The notes under the pieces were generated by a model. It saw only the letters and a program-made list of their open reading frames with translations, was not told where the DNA came from and searched no databases. The position numbers and the translations under genes were made by a program. Of a stretch of DNA of 64,000 nt, positions 45,457 to 54,047 are shown piece after piece (the stretch's first letter is position 1; each line of letters begins with the position of its first letter). Source of the DNA: Ignavibacterium sp. Lineage in GTDB: Bacteria > Bacteroidota > Ignavibacteria > Ignavibacteriales > Ignavibacteriaceae. The stretch spans positions 1,268,903 through 1,332,902 of the forward strand of contig JAVSMP010000001.1 of the NCBI GenBank assembly GCA_032027145.1, given 5' to 3'.

Positions 45457-46164
45457 ATGAGTAATTCTGACATACTCAACAACAAACTTCAATTGCTTGG
45501 TAAACTTTCAGCCAGTCTGGTTCACGAAATCAGAAATCCATTGTTCGCTCTTAAACTTAATCTCGATTATCTCTCACAAATGAGATTACATGTTTCAGAT
45601 GACGCTGCTGAAAGCATTCAATCCTGCTCCGAGGCTACAGACAGATTAATGTTTTTAATACAGAATTTTTCTGATTTTTCTAAAAAACAAAGTCAGGAAT
45701 CAGAATTGTGTTCAATAAATGATATAACTCAGATTGCAGTTAATATTATGCAAAGTAACGCCTGCATAATTAATATGTATATCGAAACTGAACTTCAGCC
45801 AAATCTTCCTTACATATATTTTCAGAAAGACAAATTACTTCAGGTTTTTCTTAACCTTCTTACAAATGCTATAGAGGCAGAGAATACTAAAAATACTATT
45901 TTCGTTAGAACTTACATGGATGATTCTGATAGTGAAAATACTATTTACTGGGAAATTGAAGATAACGGTATTGGGATTAAAGAAGAAAACAGAAATAGAA
46001 TATTTGAGGATTTTTATACCAGTAAAAAGCAAGGGACTGGATTGGGTTTAAGCGTGTGTAAAAAAATATTGAATGAATATAATGCTAAACTGGATTTTAC
46101 AAGTAAATACAGACAAGGTTCTAAGTTTTTTATCAAATTTAAAACAAACAATGAAAATTTATGA
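45457..46164 (+). CDS. Soluble sensor histidine kinase, FlrB/NtrB-like
   Basis: A 235-residue kinase without membrane helix or PAS domain. HisKA is at the N terminus (LSASLVHEIRNPLFALKLNL, phosphoacceptor His23). HATPase_c follows with the N box (LNLLTNAIEAE), G1 (DNGIGIK) and G2 (GTGLGLSVCKK). It overlaps the sigma-54 activator by 4 bp and lies directly after the filament operon, so it is most likely the flagellar kinase of a FlrB-FlrC or FleS-FleR type pair. The missing sensor domain means the signal is cytoplasmic or protein-borne. Confidence 0.85.
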   Translation: MSNSDILNNKLQLLGKLSASLVHEIRNPLFALKLNLDYLSQMRLHVSDDAAESIQSCSEATDRLMFLIQNFSDFSKKQSQESELCSINDITQIAVNIMQSNACIINMYIETELQPNLPYIYFQKDKLLQVFLNLLTNAIEAENTKNTIFVRTYMDDSDSENTIYWEIEDNGIGIKEENRNRIFEDFYTSKKQGTGLGLSVCKKILNEYNAKLDFTSKYRQGSKFFIKFKTNNENL

Positions 46165-47558
46165 GTAACAGAATAATTATAATTGATGATGATGAACTTG
46201 TCTGCAGAACATTGCAGCGGGTATTATTGAAATTTGAATATCAAGTTGAGTATTGCTTGGATGGAGAAAGAGCTGTAGAAAAAGTGAAAGATTTTGAACC
46301 TGATCTGATTTTACTTGATATTTATCTGACGACTGTAAATGGTTTGGATTTGCTTCAGGAATTTCAAAAGCAGTTTTTTAATATTCCTGTTATAATGATT
46401 ACCGGTTACAGCGATGTTAATATAGCCGTTAAAGCAATGAAACTTGGTGCATATGATTTCCTGCTTAAACCTGTTGATATTGATCAATTAAAACTTATTG
46501 TTGAAAAAGCATTTTCCAATATAAATCTTAAAGCTGAGGTTGATAAACTTACTGCAATTGTTAAAGATGATGTACTTACTAAAGAGTTCTTTGGAAAGAG
46601 CAGTAAAATAAAAAGGATTGTTTCATCTGTTGAAAAACTTGCAAAAAGTATGGATACAACTATCCTTATTGATGGAGAAAGCGGCACTGGTAAAGAAATG
46701 ATTGCAAGATTTATTCATCAAAATAGTCCCAGATCTAATGGACCATTTATTCAAATAAATTGCTCAGCCATTCCAAGAGAATTAGCTGAGAGTGAATTGT
46801 TCGGGCATGAAAAAGGTGCTTTTACAGGTGCACAGCAAAAGACCAAACTTGGTAAATTTGAACTTGCCAACAGTGGTACTATTTTACTTGATGAAATCGG
46901 AGAATTATCTCAGGACTTACAGGTAAAACTATTACGCGTTCTGCAGGAAAAGAAATTTTATCGCGTAGGCGGAGAGCGTGAAATTAATATTGATGTACGG
47001 GTACTTGCAGCAACTAATAAAAATCTTGAAGAAGAAGTGAAGAAGGGAAATTTTAGAGAAGATCTTTTTTACAGATTAAATGTTGGTACTGTTACTATTC
47101 CGCCATTGCGCGATAGGAGGGAAGATATTCCAATTCTGGCTTATGCATTTCTAAATGAGTTTTCATTAAAATTTGATAAAAAGATAAAACGGATAGACCC
47201 TGCTGCGCTTGAGATGCTGCAAAACTATTATTGGAAAGGTAATATAAGAGAGCTTAGAAATGTAATGGAAAGAGTTACACTTCTTCTGGAGGAAGATGAA
47301 TTAAAAGACAGGCATTTCCAGTTCTTAATCCCGCAGGGGCAGACTGAAATTAAACATAGCAAAGATGAATTTATACTCAAGATTCCTTCCAAAGGAATTA
47401 AAATAGAGGTTGTTCTCAGAAAGCTTATCGAAAACACATTAAAAATAACGGACGGTAATCAGGTTAAAGCTGCTAAAGTTTTAGGACTATCACGCTCAAA
47501 ACTTAGATATCGGATGGAACAACTTGGTATTGAGGTTACAAGAAAAGTAACAAGTTAA
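46161..47558 (+). CDS. Sigma-54-dependent response regulator, FlrC-like
   Basis: A 465-residue NtrC-family activator. REC is at residues 1-120 (IIIDDDELVCRTL, Asp in LILLDIYLT, Lys in FLLKPVD). The AAA+ domain follows with Walker A (IDGESGTGKEMIARFIH), the GAFTGA loop that touches sigma-54 (HEKGAFTGAQQK), Walker B (ILLDEIGEL) and the arginine finger region. A Fis-type HTH ends it (NQVKAAKVLGLSRSKLRYRM). The two sigma-54-like promoters before the che and flgB operons are its likely targets. Confidence 0.92.
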   Translation: MSNRIIIIDDDELVCRTLQRVLLKFEYQVEYCLDGERAVEKVKDFEPDLILLDIYLTTVNGLDLLQEFQKQFFNIPVIMITGYSDVNIAVKAMKLGAYDFLLKPVDIDQLKLIVEKAFSNINLKAEVDKLTAIVKDDVLTKEFFGKSSKIKRIVSSVEKLAKSMDTTILIDGESGTGKEMIARFIHQNSPRSNGPFIQINCSAIPRELAESELFGHEKGAFTGAQQKTKLGKFELANSGTILLDEIGELSQDLQVKLLRVLQEKKFYRVGGEREINIDVRVLAATNKNLEEEVKKGNFREDLFYRLNVGTVTIPPLRDRREDIPILAYAFLNEFSLKFDKKIKRIDPAALEMLQNYYWKGNIRELRNVMERVTLLLEEDELKDRHFQFLIPQGQTEIKHSKDEFILKIPSKGIKIEVVLRKLIENTLKITDGNQVKAAKVLGLSRSKLRYRMEQLGIEVTRKVTS

Positions 47559-47988
47559 AAACTCTTTTTTAAATAACTGCTTTTATTATAGATAATTGTT
47601 CAGTCTTGTTGTTAACTACTTTATGCAGTGTTGCATCTGAACAATATTAAGCCTTTGCAAAACAATTATTCTGAGTCATTATTTCATACATATAATCCAT
47701 TAGAATAAACAGCAAGCAGACTCCACACCGAAAAAAGCCCATCAAGCAAAAGAGTAAAACAGGCTAGTACTTTACCTTATAGAGATTGCTGTTCAATGTA
47801 AGACAGATGAAGCAGCAAGAGGTTTTATTTTTAGTTAAAATGAATAGTCCCTTGCATTCAGGTCCTGAATTGTTTTGCACAGAAAAGCTAAGACTTATTT
47901 GTTGTTGGGAATTTATGTAAAAAAATCATTCTGATATCTTGGAAATTGCTCTAATCCAGCAAAACTGATTAATTGCTAAAACTTTTGC
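47559..47988. other. Intergenic region after the sigma-54 activator gene
   Basis: About 430 bp of AT-rich DNA. I found no ORF with coding character, no tRNA, no strong hairpin and no GG-N10-GC element. The right end joins the sigma-28-like promoter of the TonB-C/MCP operon. Confidence 0.4.
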
Positions 47989-48015
47989 TTAACAATTATC
48001 ACTTTTTTTCGATAA
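47989..48015 (+). promoter_or_regulatory. Sigma-28-like promoter of the TonB-C/MCP operon
   Basis: TTAA (47989-47992), 15 bp, TTCGATAA (48008-48015), with TTTTTTTCGATAAT identical to the HDOD promoter. The expected start near 48023 fits a translation start at 48048, not the longer frame that opens at 47973. Confidence 0.5.
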
Positions 48016-48047
48016 TAAAAAAAAGATATAAAGTAAAAGGAACTATT

Positions 48048-48446
48048 ATGAAAATTAAACAATTATTGATTTACACTTATACAATTGCACTTTTTTTGCT
48101 ATTAAGTTCACTTGCATTTTCTCAAAACACACCATCTGAAGACGAAGATTATCTTGCCTTTGCCACAACTATGCCTGAACTAAAAGGTGGAATGCCGGAA
48201 TTAGTTAAAAAGATAAATTATCCAAGCATCGCAAAACAAAATAGAATCGAAGGAAAAGTTTTTGCAATGGCTTATGTTGATGAAAAAGGTAATGTAGATA
48301 AAGTAAAAATCATCAAAGGATTAGGTGCCGGGTGTGATGAAGAAGTATCAAGAGTATTAAAATCTTCCAAGTTTAGCCCCGGTCAACACGAAGGTAAAAA
48401 CGTTAAGGTAAAAACAACTATCTCCGTTATGTTTAAACTTAATTAG
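48048..48446 (+). CDS. Secreted protein with a lone TonB C-terminal domain
   Basis: A 132-residue protein. Residues 1-25 form a signal peptide (LLIYTYTIALFLLLSSLAFS). The rest is a TonB_C domain of the kind that binds TonB boxes or works as a periplasmic module: NYPSIAKQNRIEGKVFAMAYVDEKG in overlapping parts, VKIIKGLGAGCDEEVSRVLKS, FSPGQHEGKNVKVKTTISVMF. The membrane anchor and Pro-rich spacer of real TonB are missing. The start at 48048 has an AAAAGG ribosome site and fits the promoter; the frame extends to 47973. It lies 10 bp before a chemoreceptor gene in the same operon. Confidence 0.82.
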   Translation: MKIKQLLIYTYTIALFLLLSSLAFSQNTPSEDEDYLAFATTMPELKGGMPELVKKINYPSIAKQNRIEGKVFAMAYVDEKGNVDKVKIIKGLGAGCDEEVSRVLKSSKFSPGQHEGKNVKVKTTISVMFKLN

Positions 48447-48456
48447 GATAATTAAG

Positions 48457-50541
48457 ATGAAAGTATTTAAAAATATTTCATTTAGGGTAAAAATTCAGTT
48501 TCTGCTATTAATAATTGCAGCAATTTCAACAATTCTGATATTTAGCGATCTATACCATTTTTTTCAGCTTTCAAAGATTAGTGAGAAACTAAATAAAGAA
48601 ATAATAGTAGCCAATGAAAACCTGAATGAGTTTAAATTAGAATTTCAAAATCTACAATCACAGTTATTAAAATTTTCAATTCCTGGTTTTGAAGACCAAT
48701 TTGATGCAAATTTTCAGGAAGTTGATAAAAGCAAAAAACAGATTTTAAAAATTGTTACACAGATTAAGGATTCTTCTCTTACAGAAATTTTTGGTGATCA
48801 CGCAAATAGTTTTGGAAGTATAATTAATGAATTCTTTGGTCTTGTTGTAGATGGAACTCTTAGTGCGGCAGCAATGAAAGATTATGAAATGGCTTCTTTT
48901 ATTGCAACAACTTCAGGTGAAGAAATAAGAAAGAAATTTGAAAAAGAAGTAAATGAAGTTGCCGAAAATCTGAACTCTCAAAAAACTAACCTTGAAGCCG
49001 AAGTAGGCTCTATTATGGCAAGAACTATTGCTTTCATAATAGGTGGAATGATTTTAGGCACATTAACTTTCCTAATAACATTCTTTAAAATAATTCCGCA
49101 GATTATCAAACCTGTAAATCAATTTCGGGAATTACTAAGTCAATACTCACTTGGTAATTTTCAGAACAGGATTGAACTAAAAAGTAACGATGAATTTGGT
49201 CAGATGTCTTTAATGCTTGATAAACTATGCGATTCTCAGTTAGAAAAAATTGAAGCCGCAGAAAAAATTGCCAAAGGTGATCTGGAAGTAAAAATTAATT
49301 CTCTTTCAGAAGATGATATTCTGTCTAAAAGTTTTGAAAAGATGATAAATAACCTGAAGAAACTTGTAATTGAAATTAACTTCTTAACCACCGCATCAGT
49401 AAAAGGCAATAGCAATGCAAGAGGTAATACAAAAGAATTCGAAGGCGGGTATAAAGAAATTGTAAAAGGAATGAACGAAACTCTTGATGCAGTATATGAA
49501 CCGGTTAATGAAGCGATAGTTGCACTTGAGAAAATTGCATCCGGCGATTTTACGGTTAAAATATTAAAAACGTATTCCGGTGATCACGAAAAAATTAAAG
49601 ATTCCATAAATTATGTTACTCAATCATTGGGAAAGACATTAAATGAAGTATCTTTGGCTGTAGTGGCAACAGCAAGTGCTGCAAATCAGATAAGCAGCAG
49701 TACTGAAGAAATGGCTGCCGGAGCTAGTGAACAAAGTACACAAACTACTGAGGTTGCTGGCGCAATTGAAGAAATGGCAAAAACTATTTTTGAAACTACA
49801 AAGAATACTACAAGAGCTGCTGAAGCGAGTAAAAAAGCAGGCGAGGTTGCTTTAGAAGGGGGAAAGGTTGTAGATGAAACTATTAATGGTATGATAAGAA
49901 TTTCTGAAGTTGTTAAACAGAGTTCCGACACTGTTATGGCACTTGGTAAAAGCAGCAGTGAAATCGGCGAGATAATACAGGTGATTAATGATATTGCCGA
50001 CCAGACGAATTTACTTGCATTAAATGCGGCAATTGAAGCTGCCCGTGCTGGTGAACAAGGCAGAGGTTTTGCAGTTGTTGCGGATGAAGTTAGAAAACTT
50101 GCTGAACGTACTACTAAAGCGACACAAGAAATTGCACTAATGATCAAACAAATTCAGAAGGATACTGATGGCGCTGTTAAATCAATGAAACTTGGAACTG
50201 ATGAAGTTGATAATGGTAAATTATTAGCCGAAAAAGCCGGAGGATCGCTTAAAGAAATTATTGCTGGTGCTGAAAATGTTGCTGATATTGTTACTCAGGT
50301 TGCAGTAGCAAGTGAAGAACAATCGCGCACTTCGGAACAAATTAGTCAAAACATTGAGCTTATTAATAACGTAACTAATCAGAATACGATCGGTGTAAAA
50401 CAAATTGCTCACGCTGCTGAAGAACTTAACCAGTTAACAGCTAATCTGCAAAAACTTATATCAGGATTTAAAATTGACAAAGTTTTTGAAACCAGATCAT
50501 CTTTGGTTAATGCTGAAAAAGAATCCTGGATAAGCGTATAA
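48457..50541 (+). CDS. Methyl-accepting chemotaxis protein with a small helical periplasmic domain
   Basis: A 694-residue receptor. Helix 1 at about residues 11-30 (VKIQFLLLIIAAISTILIF) and helix 2 at about 190-213 (IAFIIGGMILGTLTFLITFF) enclose a helical ligand domain. HAMP and further HAMP-like stretches follow (LGNFQNRIELKSNDEFGQM; ASGDFTVKILKTYSGDHEK), then the MCP domain with the conserved tip ([18 protein letters not shown]). The tip protein sequence equals that of the other two receptors, but the DNA differs clearly, so this copy has not been homogenised. The C terminus (ESWISV) is only loosely like a CheR-binding tail. Confidence 0.9.
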   Translation: MKVFKNISFRVKIQFLLLIIAAISTILIFSDLYHFFQLSKISEKLNKEIIVANENLNEFKLEFQNLQSQLLKFSIPGFEDQFDANFQEVDKSKKQILKIVTQIKDSSLTEIFGDHANSFGSIINEFFGLVVDGTLSAAAMKDYEMASFIATTSGEEIRKKFEKEVNEVAENLNSQKTNLEAEVGSIMARTIAFIIGGMILGTLTFLITFFKIIPQIIKPVNQFRELLSQYSLGNFQNRIELKSNDEFGQMSLMLDKLCDSQLEKIEAAEKIAKGDLEVKINSLSEDDILSKSFEKMINNLKKLVIEINFLTTASVKGNSNARGNTKEFEGGYKEIVKGMNETLDAVYEPVNEAIVALEKIASGDFTVKILKTYSGDHEKIKDSINYVTQSLGKTLNEVSLAVVATASAANQISSSTEEMAAGASEQSTQTTEVAGAIEEMAKTIFETTKNTTRAAEASKKAGEVALEGGKVVDETINGMIRISEVVKQSSDTVMALGKSSSEIGEIIQVINDIADQTNLLALNAAIEAARAGEQGRGFAVVADEVRKLAERTTKATQEIALMIKQIQKDTDGAVKSMKLGTDEVDNGKLLAEKAGGSLKEIIAGAENVADIVTQVAVASEEQSRTSEQISQNIELINNVTNQNTIGVKQIAHAAEELNQLTANLQKLISGFKIDKVFETRSSLVNAEKESWISV

Positions 50542-50921
50542 TGACACGATAAAAATTTTTATGAGACCGGTATAAATAAATTCAGCTAAAGCAGCAGTAA
50601 TACCTGATTAAATATAAACAGGGTGCTCAAATTCTTGAGACTCACAGCAGCCATAAATGTTACATACTAAAAAGTAAATCCAAGTAATTATTCTGAATAC
50701 AATAATTATTGCCCAAGAATAATTATTAAAAATTTTAATTGGATGATTATGTGCACAAATAAAGTTATAAAAAATCCATTCACACTAAAGAATGAGATTA
50801 AATTTTATTGATGGGATATTTAACAAAAAGAAACTTTGTGATGATAAGTTTTCATTTGGCTAATATTATTCATTTATTCAAAAAATTATTTATAATTTGA
50901 TTAAAAACGAAGTAAATCTGT
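50542..50921. other. Intergenic region before the chemotaxis operon
   Basis: About 380 bp, very AT-rich. I see no ORF with coding character, RNA gene or clear terminator. A CACGATAA element at 50545-50552 lacks a minus-35 (CTGG at the right place). Confidence 0.4.
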
Positions 50922-50936
50922 CGGCATTATAATTGA
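50922..50936 (+). promoter_or_regulatory. Sigma-54-like promoter of the chemotaxis operon
   Basis: CGGCA at 50922-50926 and TTGA at 50933-50936 keep the spacing of the TGGCAC-N5-TTGC minus-24/minus-12 pattern. The final C of the minus-12 is A. The start codon lies 39 nt further on. It shares GG-Y-ATTAT-NN-TTG with the element before flgB. Confidence 0.5.
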
Positions 50937-50974
50937 AATTTTTATCAAAAAATTATAAACCAAATTAAAATTAA

Positions 50975-52363
50975 ATGGTAAGTGAAACAGAAAATAAGCA
51001 GGGAATTATAAATCTGATATCTTCCGGAGAATCTGAAAAATTAACTGATCTGCTCTACAGTCTTTCTTATAATGATGTTGATGAGGAAATAATCAAAAGT
51101 ATTGTCCCTTTAATACTTCAGGGAAATAAATCCGTTAGAAATGCAGCATCAAACTTTTTAATTCAAAACCGTAATCAGGTAATTCCTGAATTGGTTATAG
51201 AACATATTAGCTCCGACAATATTTCAATCAGAAATCTTGCAGGGGAGATACTCCTTAAAAAAGGTTCAGATTCAATTCCGGCAATAAGTTCTTATATCCC
51301 AAATCTGAATAATGATGACGATATAAAGTTTCTTGTAGATATTCTTGGACTGATTGGGGATAGGAGGACTGAAGATTTAATTACACAAATTCTATGCAGC
51401 AATAAAAATGAAAATGTAATTGTTGCCTGTATAGAAGCATTAGGGAATATTGGAAGCGAAAAAGCTGTAAAACATATAATACCTTTTTATGACCAATTAG
51501 AAGTACTTAAACCAGTTGTAGTAGAGGCAATTGGCAAAATAGAAACATCAGAATCCTTGAAGTTTATTGTTGGAAAATTTAATTGTGAAGACGAACTGCT
51601 TCAATTTACTATGATTGAAAGCCTTGGACAAATAGGTGATCAGGATACCTTTTATTTCCTCCTATCTAAGATTAATGAGCTTAAGGGAGCTTTAATATGG
51701 CCATTATTAGAATCCATTTATAAACTAAAAACAAGATATGATCTTGAAGTTCCCTTTGATGAAAAGATTAAAAAATGTGTGCTTGATACAATAGTTAGTT
51801 CTGAACCGAAATATCAAATAGCTGCGGCTCATCTGGTAAGTGTTTTTGATGATCCTGAAATTCTCTTTGCTTGTTTGTCTATTTATGGAATGGATATGGA
51901 GCTGGATGAATTACTTTATAGAAAATTTATGGAGAATAAAGAAATAATTATTTCGAAACTGTATAATGCAATTGACAATTCCAATGAATATGTCGCATCA
52001 ATTCTTGAACTCCTAAATAATATCGCTCAGGATGATTCTGCTGTAATCCAGGGGTTAACCACACTCGATAAAAGAAGATTAACTGAAGCACTTTCAAATT
52101 GTCTGACAAATCCAGATGAAGTTGTAAGGATTATAGCTGCCGAATTATTATTTGCTGTAGATACAGAGACGGCATTGCTATTTGTTGATACAATGACAGT
52201 AGATGAGAATTTTTGGAATCGAATCAGAATTCTGGATGTTCTTTCTGAAATTGATCATCCTCAGATAACAGAGTCAATTGAAAAACTTGTTAATGATCCC
52301 GAAGAGATGGTAAGAGAAAAAGCAAGAGAAATTTTACTTCGAAAACAATTTTTTATCAATTAA
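50975..52363 (+). CDS. HEAT-repeat protein at the head of the chemotaxis operon
   Basis: A 462-residue protein built of HEAT-like helical repeats (NKSVRNAASNFLIQNRNQVI, SIRNLAGEILLKKGSDSIP, DEVVRIIAAELLFAVD, EEMVREKAREILL). No signal peptide or membrane helix, so cytoplasmic. HEAT proteins are scaffolds; the first place in an operon with cheR, cheY, cheZ, cheA and cheB suggests a role in array assembly, receptor control or methylation. I do not know a named family for it. The start follows the sigma-54-like promoter by 39 nt. Confidence 0.8.
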   Translation: MVSETENKQGIINLISSGESEKLTDLLYSLSYNDVDEEIIKSIVPLILQGNKSVRNAASNFLIQNRNQVIPELVIEHISSDNISIRNLAGEILLKKGSDSIPAISSYIPNLNNDDDIKFLVDILGLIGDRRTEDLITQILCSNKNENVIVACIEALGNIGSEKAVKHIIPFYDQLEVLKPVVVEAIGKIETSESLKFIVGKFNCEDELLQFTMIESLGQIGDQDTFYFLLSKINELKGALIWPLLESIYKLKTRYDLEVPFDEKIKKCVLDTIVSSEPKYQIAAAHLVSVFDDPEILFACLSIYGMDMELDELLYRKFMENKEIIISKLYNAIDNSNEYVASILELLNNIAQDDSAVIQGLTTLDKRRLTEALSNCLTNPDEVVRIIAAELLFAVDTETALLFVDTMTVDENFWNRIRILDVLSEIDHPQITESIEKLVNDPEEMVREKAREILLRKQFFIN

Positions 52364-52375
52364 GTAAGAAAGAGA

Positions 52376-53275
52376 ATGCATCAACTTAGCCCAAAGGATA
52401 ACTTAATTGGTCAGCCGCTAACAGGATTAGCTGGAGTAAAACTAAACCTTTCTTTGAAAAGTTTCGAGACCTGGCGAAAATATATTTATGATAGTACAGG
52501 GATATATTTTCAGGATACTAAAAAGTATTTGCTGGAAAGCCGTCTGCATAAGCGTATTACACATCTGGGTTTAAAATCATTTGAACAATATTTTGATTTT
52601 GTAAAAACAAATCCTTCAGGCACTTCTGAAATAAAATATCTTTATGAAGCCATCACAATCAATGAAACATTCTTTTTCAGAAATCAGCCTCAGCTGGACG
52701 CCCTTGTTTCAACAGTGCTGCCGGAAATTATTGCTTCAAAAGAAAAATCAGGTAGAGAAAAAATCCGTATTTGGAGTGCAGCTTGTTCAAGCGGTGAAGA
52801 GGCATATTCAGTTGCAATGATGATTCAGGATATTATTAAACCAAAATATCCCGCAATAGAATTTGAGATAATCGGCACAGATATAAGTAATTCAGTAATT
52901 GACACTGCAAGAAGAGGCAGCTATAAAGAATATTCTGTAAGGAACACACCTGTTTATTACCTGAAGAAATATTTTAAGACAAACGGAACATCTTTTGAAT
53001 TGGATCCAAAAATAAAAAGTATGGCAAGTTTTAAACTGCTTAATCTTTATGACGATATAAGTATGAGAACGATGATTAATTTTGATATAATATTCTGTGC
53101 TAATGTACTTATCTACTTTGATCAGGCTTCAAAGACAAAAGTAATAAACCATCTATATAATTCATTATATAAAGATGGATATCTTTTTATCGGTTACTCA
53201 GAAACTCTACATGGGATTTCAAGAGCATTTAAGCTAACAAGTTTTCCTAAAACAATAGGATACAAAAAGGAGTAA
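52376..53275 (+). CDS. cheR: Chemotaxis protein methyltransferase CheR
   Basis: A 299-residue enzyme that methylates glutamates of chemoreceptors with SAM. The N-terminal helical part (FETWRKYIYDSTGIYFQDTK, LLESRLHKRITHLG) is followed by the SAM domain with TINETFFFRNQPQLD, IRIWSAACSSGEEAYSVAM and FDIIFCANVLIYFD. The length is usual for the non-TPR form. About 12 bp after the HEAT gene, with a GAAAGAGA ribosome site. Confidence 0.94.
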   Translation: MHQLSPKDNLIGQPLTGLAGVKLNLSLKSFETWRKYIYDSTGIYFQDTKKYLLESRLHKRITHLGLKSFEQYFDFVKTNPSGTSEIKYLYEAITINETFFFRNQPQLDALVSTVLPEIIASKEKSGREKIRIWSAACSSGEEAYSVAMMIQDIIKPKYPAIEFEIIGTDISNSVIDTARRGSYKEYSVRNTPVYYLKKYFKTNGTSFELDPKIKSMASFKLLNLYDDISMRTMINFDIIFCANVLIYFDQASKTKVINHLYNSLYKDGYLFIGYSETLHGISRAFKLTSFPKTIGYKKE

Positions 53276-53282
53276 AATCAAA

Positions 53283-53648
53283 ATGAAGAAAGTAGTTCTT
53301 GTTGCAGATGATTCACCTACAATAAGAAAATTTGTTTCAATCTCTTTAAAAGTTAAAGGTTTTGAAATAATACAGGTAGCTGATGGAATGCAGGCTTTGG
53401 AAATATTACCATCTGAACCGGTTGATCTTATTATAACAGATCTGAATATGCCAAATGTTGATGGATTTGAATTGATTAAAACAATCAGATCAAATAAAGA
53501 GTACAGCGAATTGCCGATAATTATCCTTTCATCACTATCCACTAATGAAGAAATTGAAAGGGGAATGCAATGCGGTGCAAATGCATATTTACTCAAACCT
53601 TTTGATTCCAAAAGGGTTTTATATGAAGTTTCTAAATTTTTAAACTAG
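53283..53648 (+). CDS. Single-domain response regulator
   Basis: A 121-residue receiver domain. VADDSPTIRKFVS carries the acidic pocket, the phosphoacceptor Asp lies in DLIITDLNMPNVDG, Thr/Ser in IIILSSLST and Lys in YLLKPFD. It has no output domain. It lies between cheR and the more typical cheY; it may be a phosphate sink or a second CheY. Confidence 0.9.
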   Translation: MKKVVLVADDSPTIRKFVSISLKVKGFEIIQVADGMQALEILPSEPVDLIITDLNMPNVDGFELIKTIRSNKEYSELPIIILSSLSTNEEIERGMQCGANAYLLKPFDSKRVLYEVSKFLN

Positions 53649-53657
53649 AGGAAAATT

Positions 53658-54047
53658 ATGGCACTAAAATTTTTAATTGTTGATGATTCGCAGACAATGC
53701 GCAGAATCGTGGTAAACTCATTGAAAAATCTCGGCTATGAAGATTTTGTTGAAGCTTCCGATGGTAAGGATGCGTTACTTAAACTTTCTGCTGATGAAAC
53801 GATAAACTTTGTGATAACTGATTGGAATATGCCGGTGCTTTCTGGTCTTGAATTAATTAAAGCAATACGGTCAGATGCCAAAATGGGTAATACACCTGTT
53901 TTGATGGTTACAACACGCGGAGTTAAAGATGATATAATCGAGGCTCTTAAAGCAAAGGTAAATAATTATGTGGTAAAACCGTTTACACCAGCTATTCTTC
54001 GTGATAAAATTGATCAGATATTAGCAGCTACAGGAGGAGGTAATTAA
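53658..54047 (+). CDS. cheY: Chemotaxis response regulator CheY
   Basis: A 129-residue receiver with the wording typical of CheY: FLIVDDSQTMRRIVVNSLK, the Asp in FVITDWNMPVLSGLELI, Thr in LMVTTRG and Lys in YVVKPFTP. TDWNMP is the CheY form and separates it from the REC protein just before. Phospho-CheY binds FliM/FliN at the motor switch. cheZ follows without a gap. Confidence 0.93.
   Translation: MALKFLIVDDSQTMRRIVVNSLKNLGYEDFVEASDGKDALLKLSADETINFVITDWNMPVLSGLELIKAIRSDAKMGNTPVLMVTTRGVKDDIIEALKAKVNNYVVKPFTPAILRDKIDQILAATGGGN

Noticed and set aside
47973-48047. Longer N terminus for the TonB-C protein
   Set aside because: It would put 25 polar residues before a good signal peptide and would lie upstream of the expected transcription start; ATG at 48048 has a ribosome site.
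50545-50552. CACGATAA as a sigma-28 minus-10 near the end of the third chemoreceptor gene
   Set aside because: The minus-35 position reads CTGG and the next gene is over 400 bp away.
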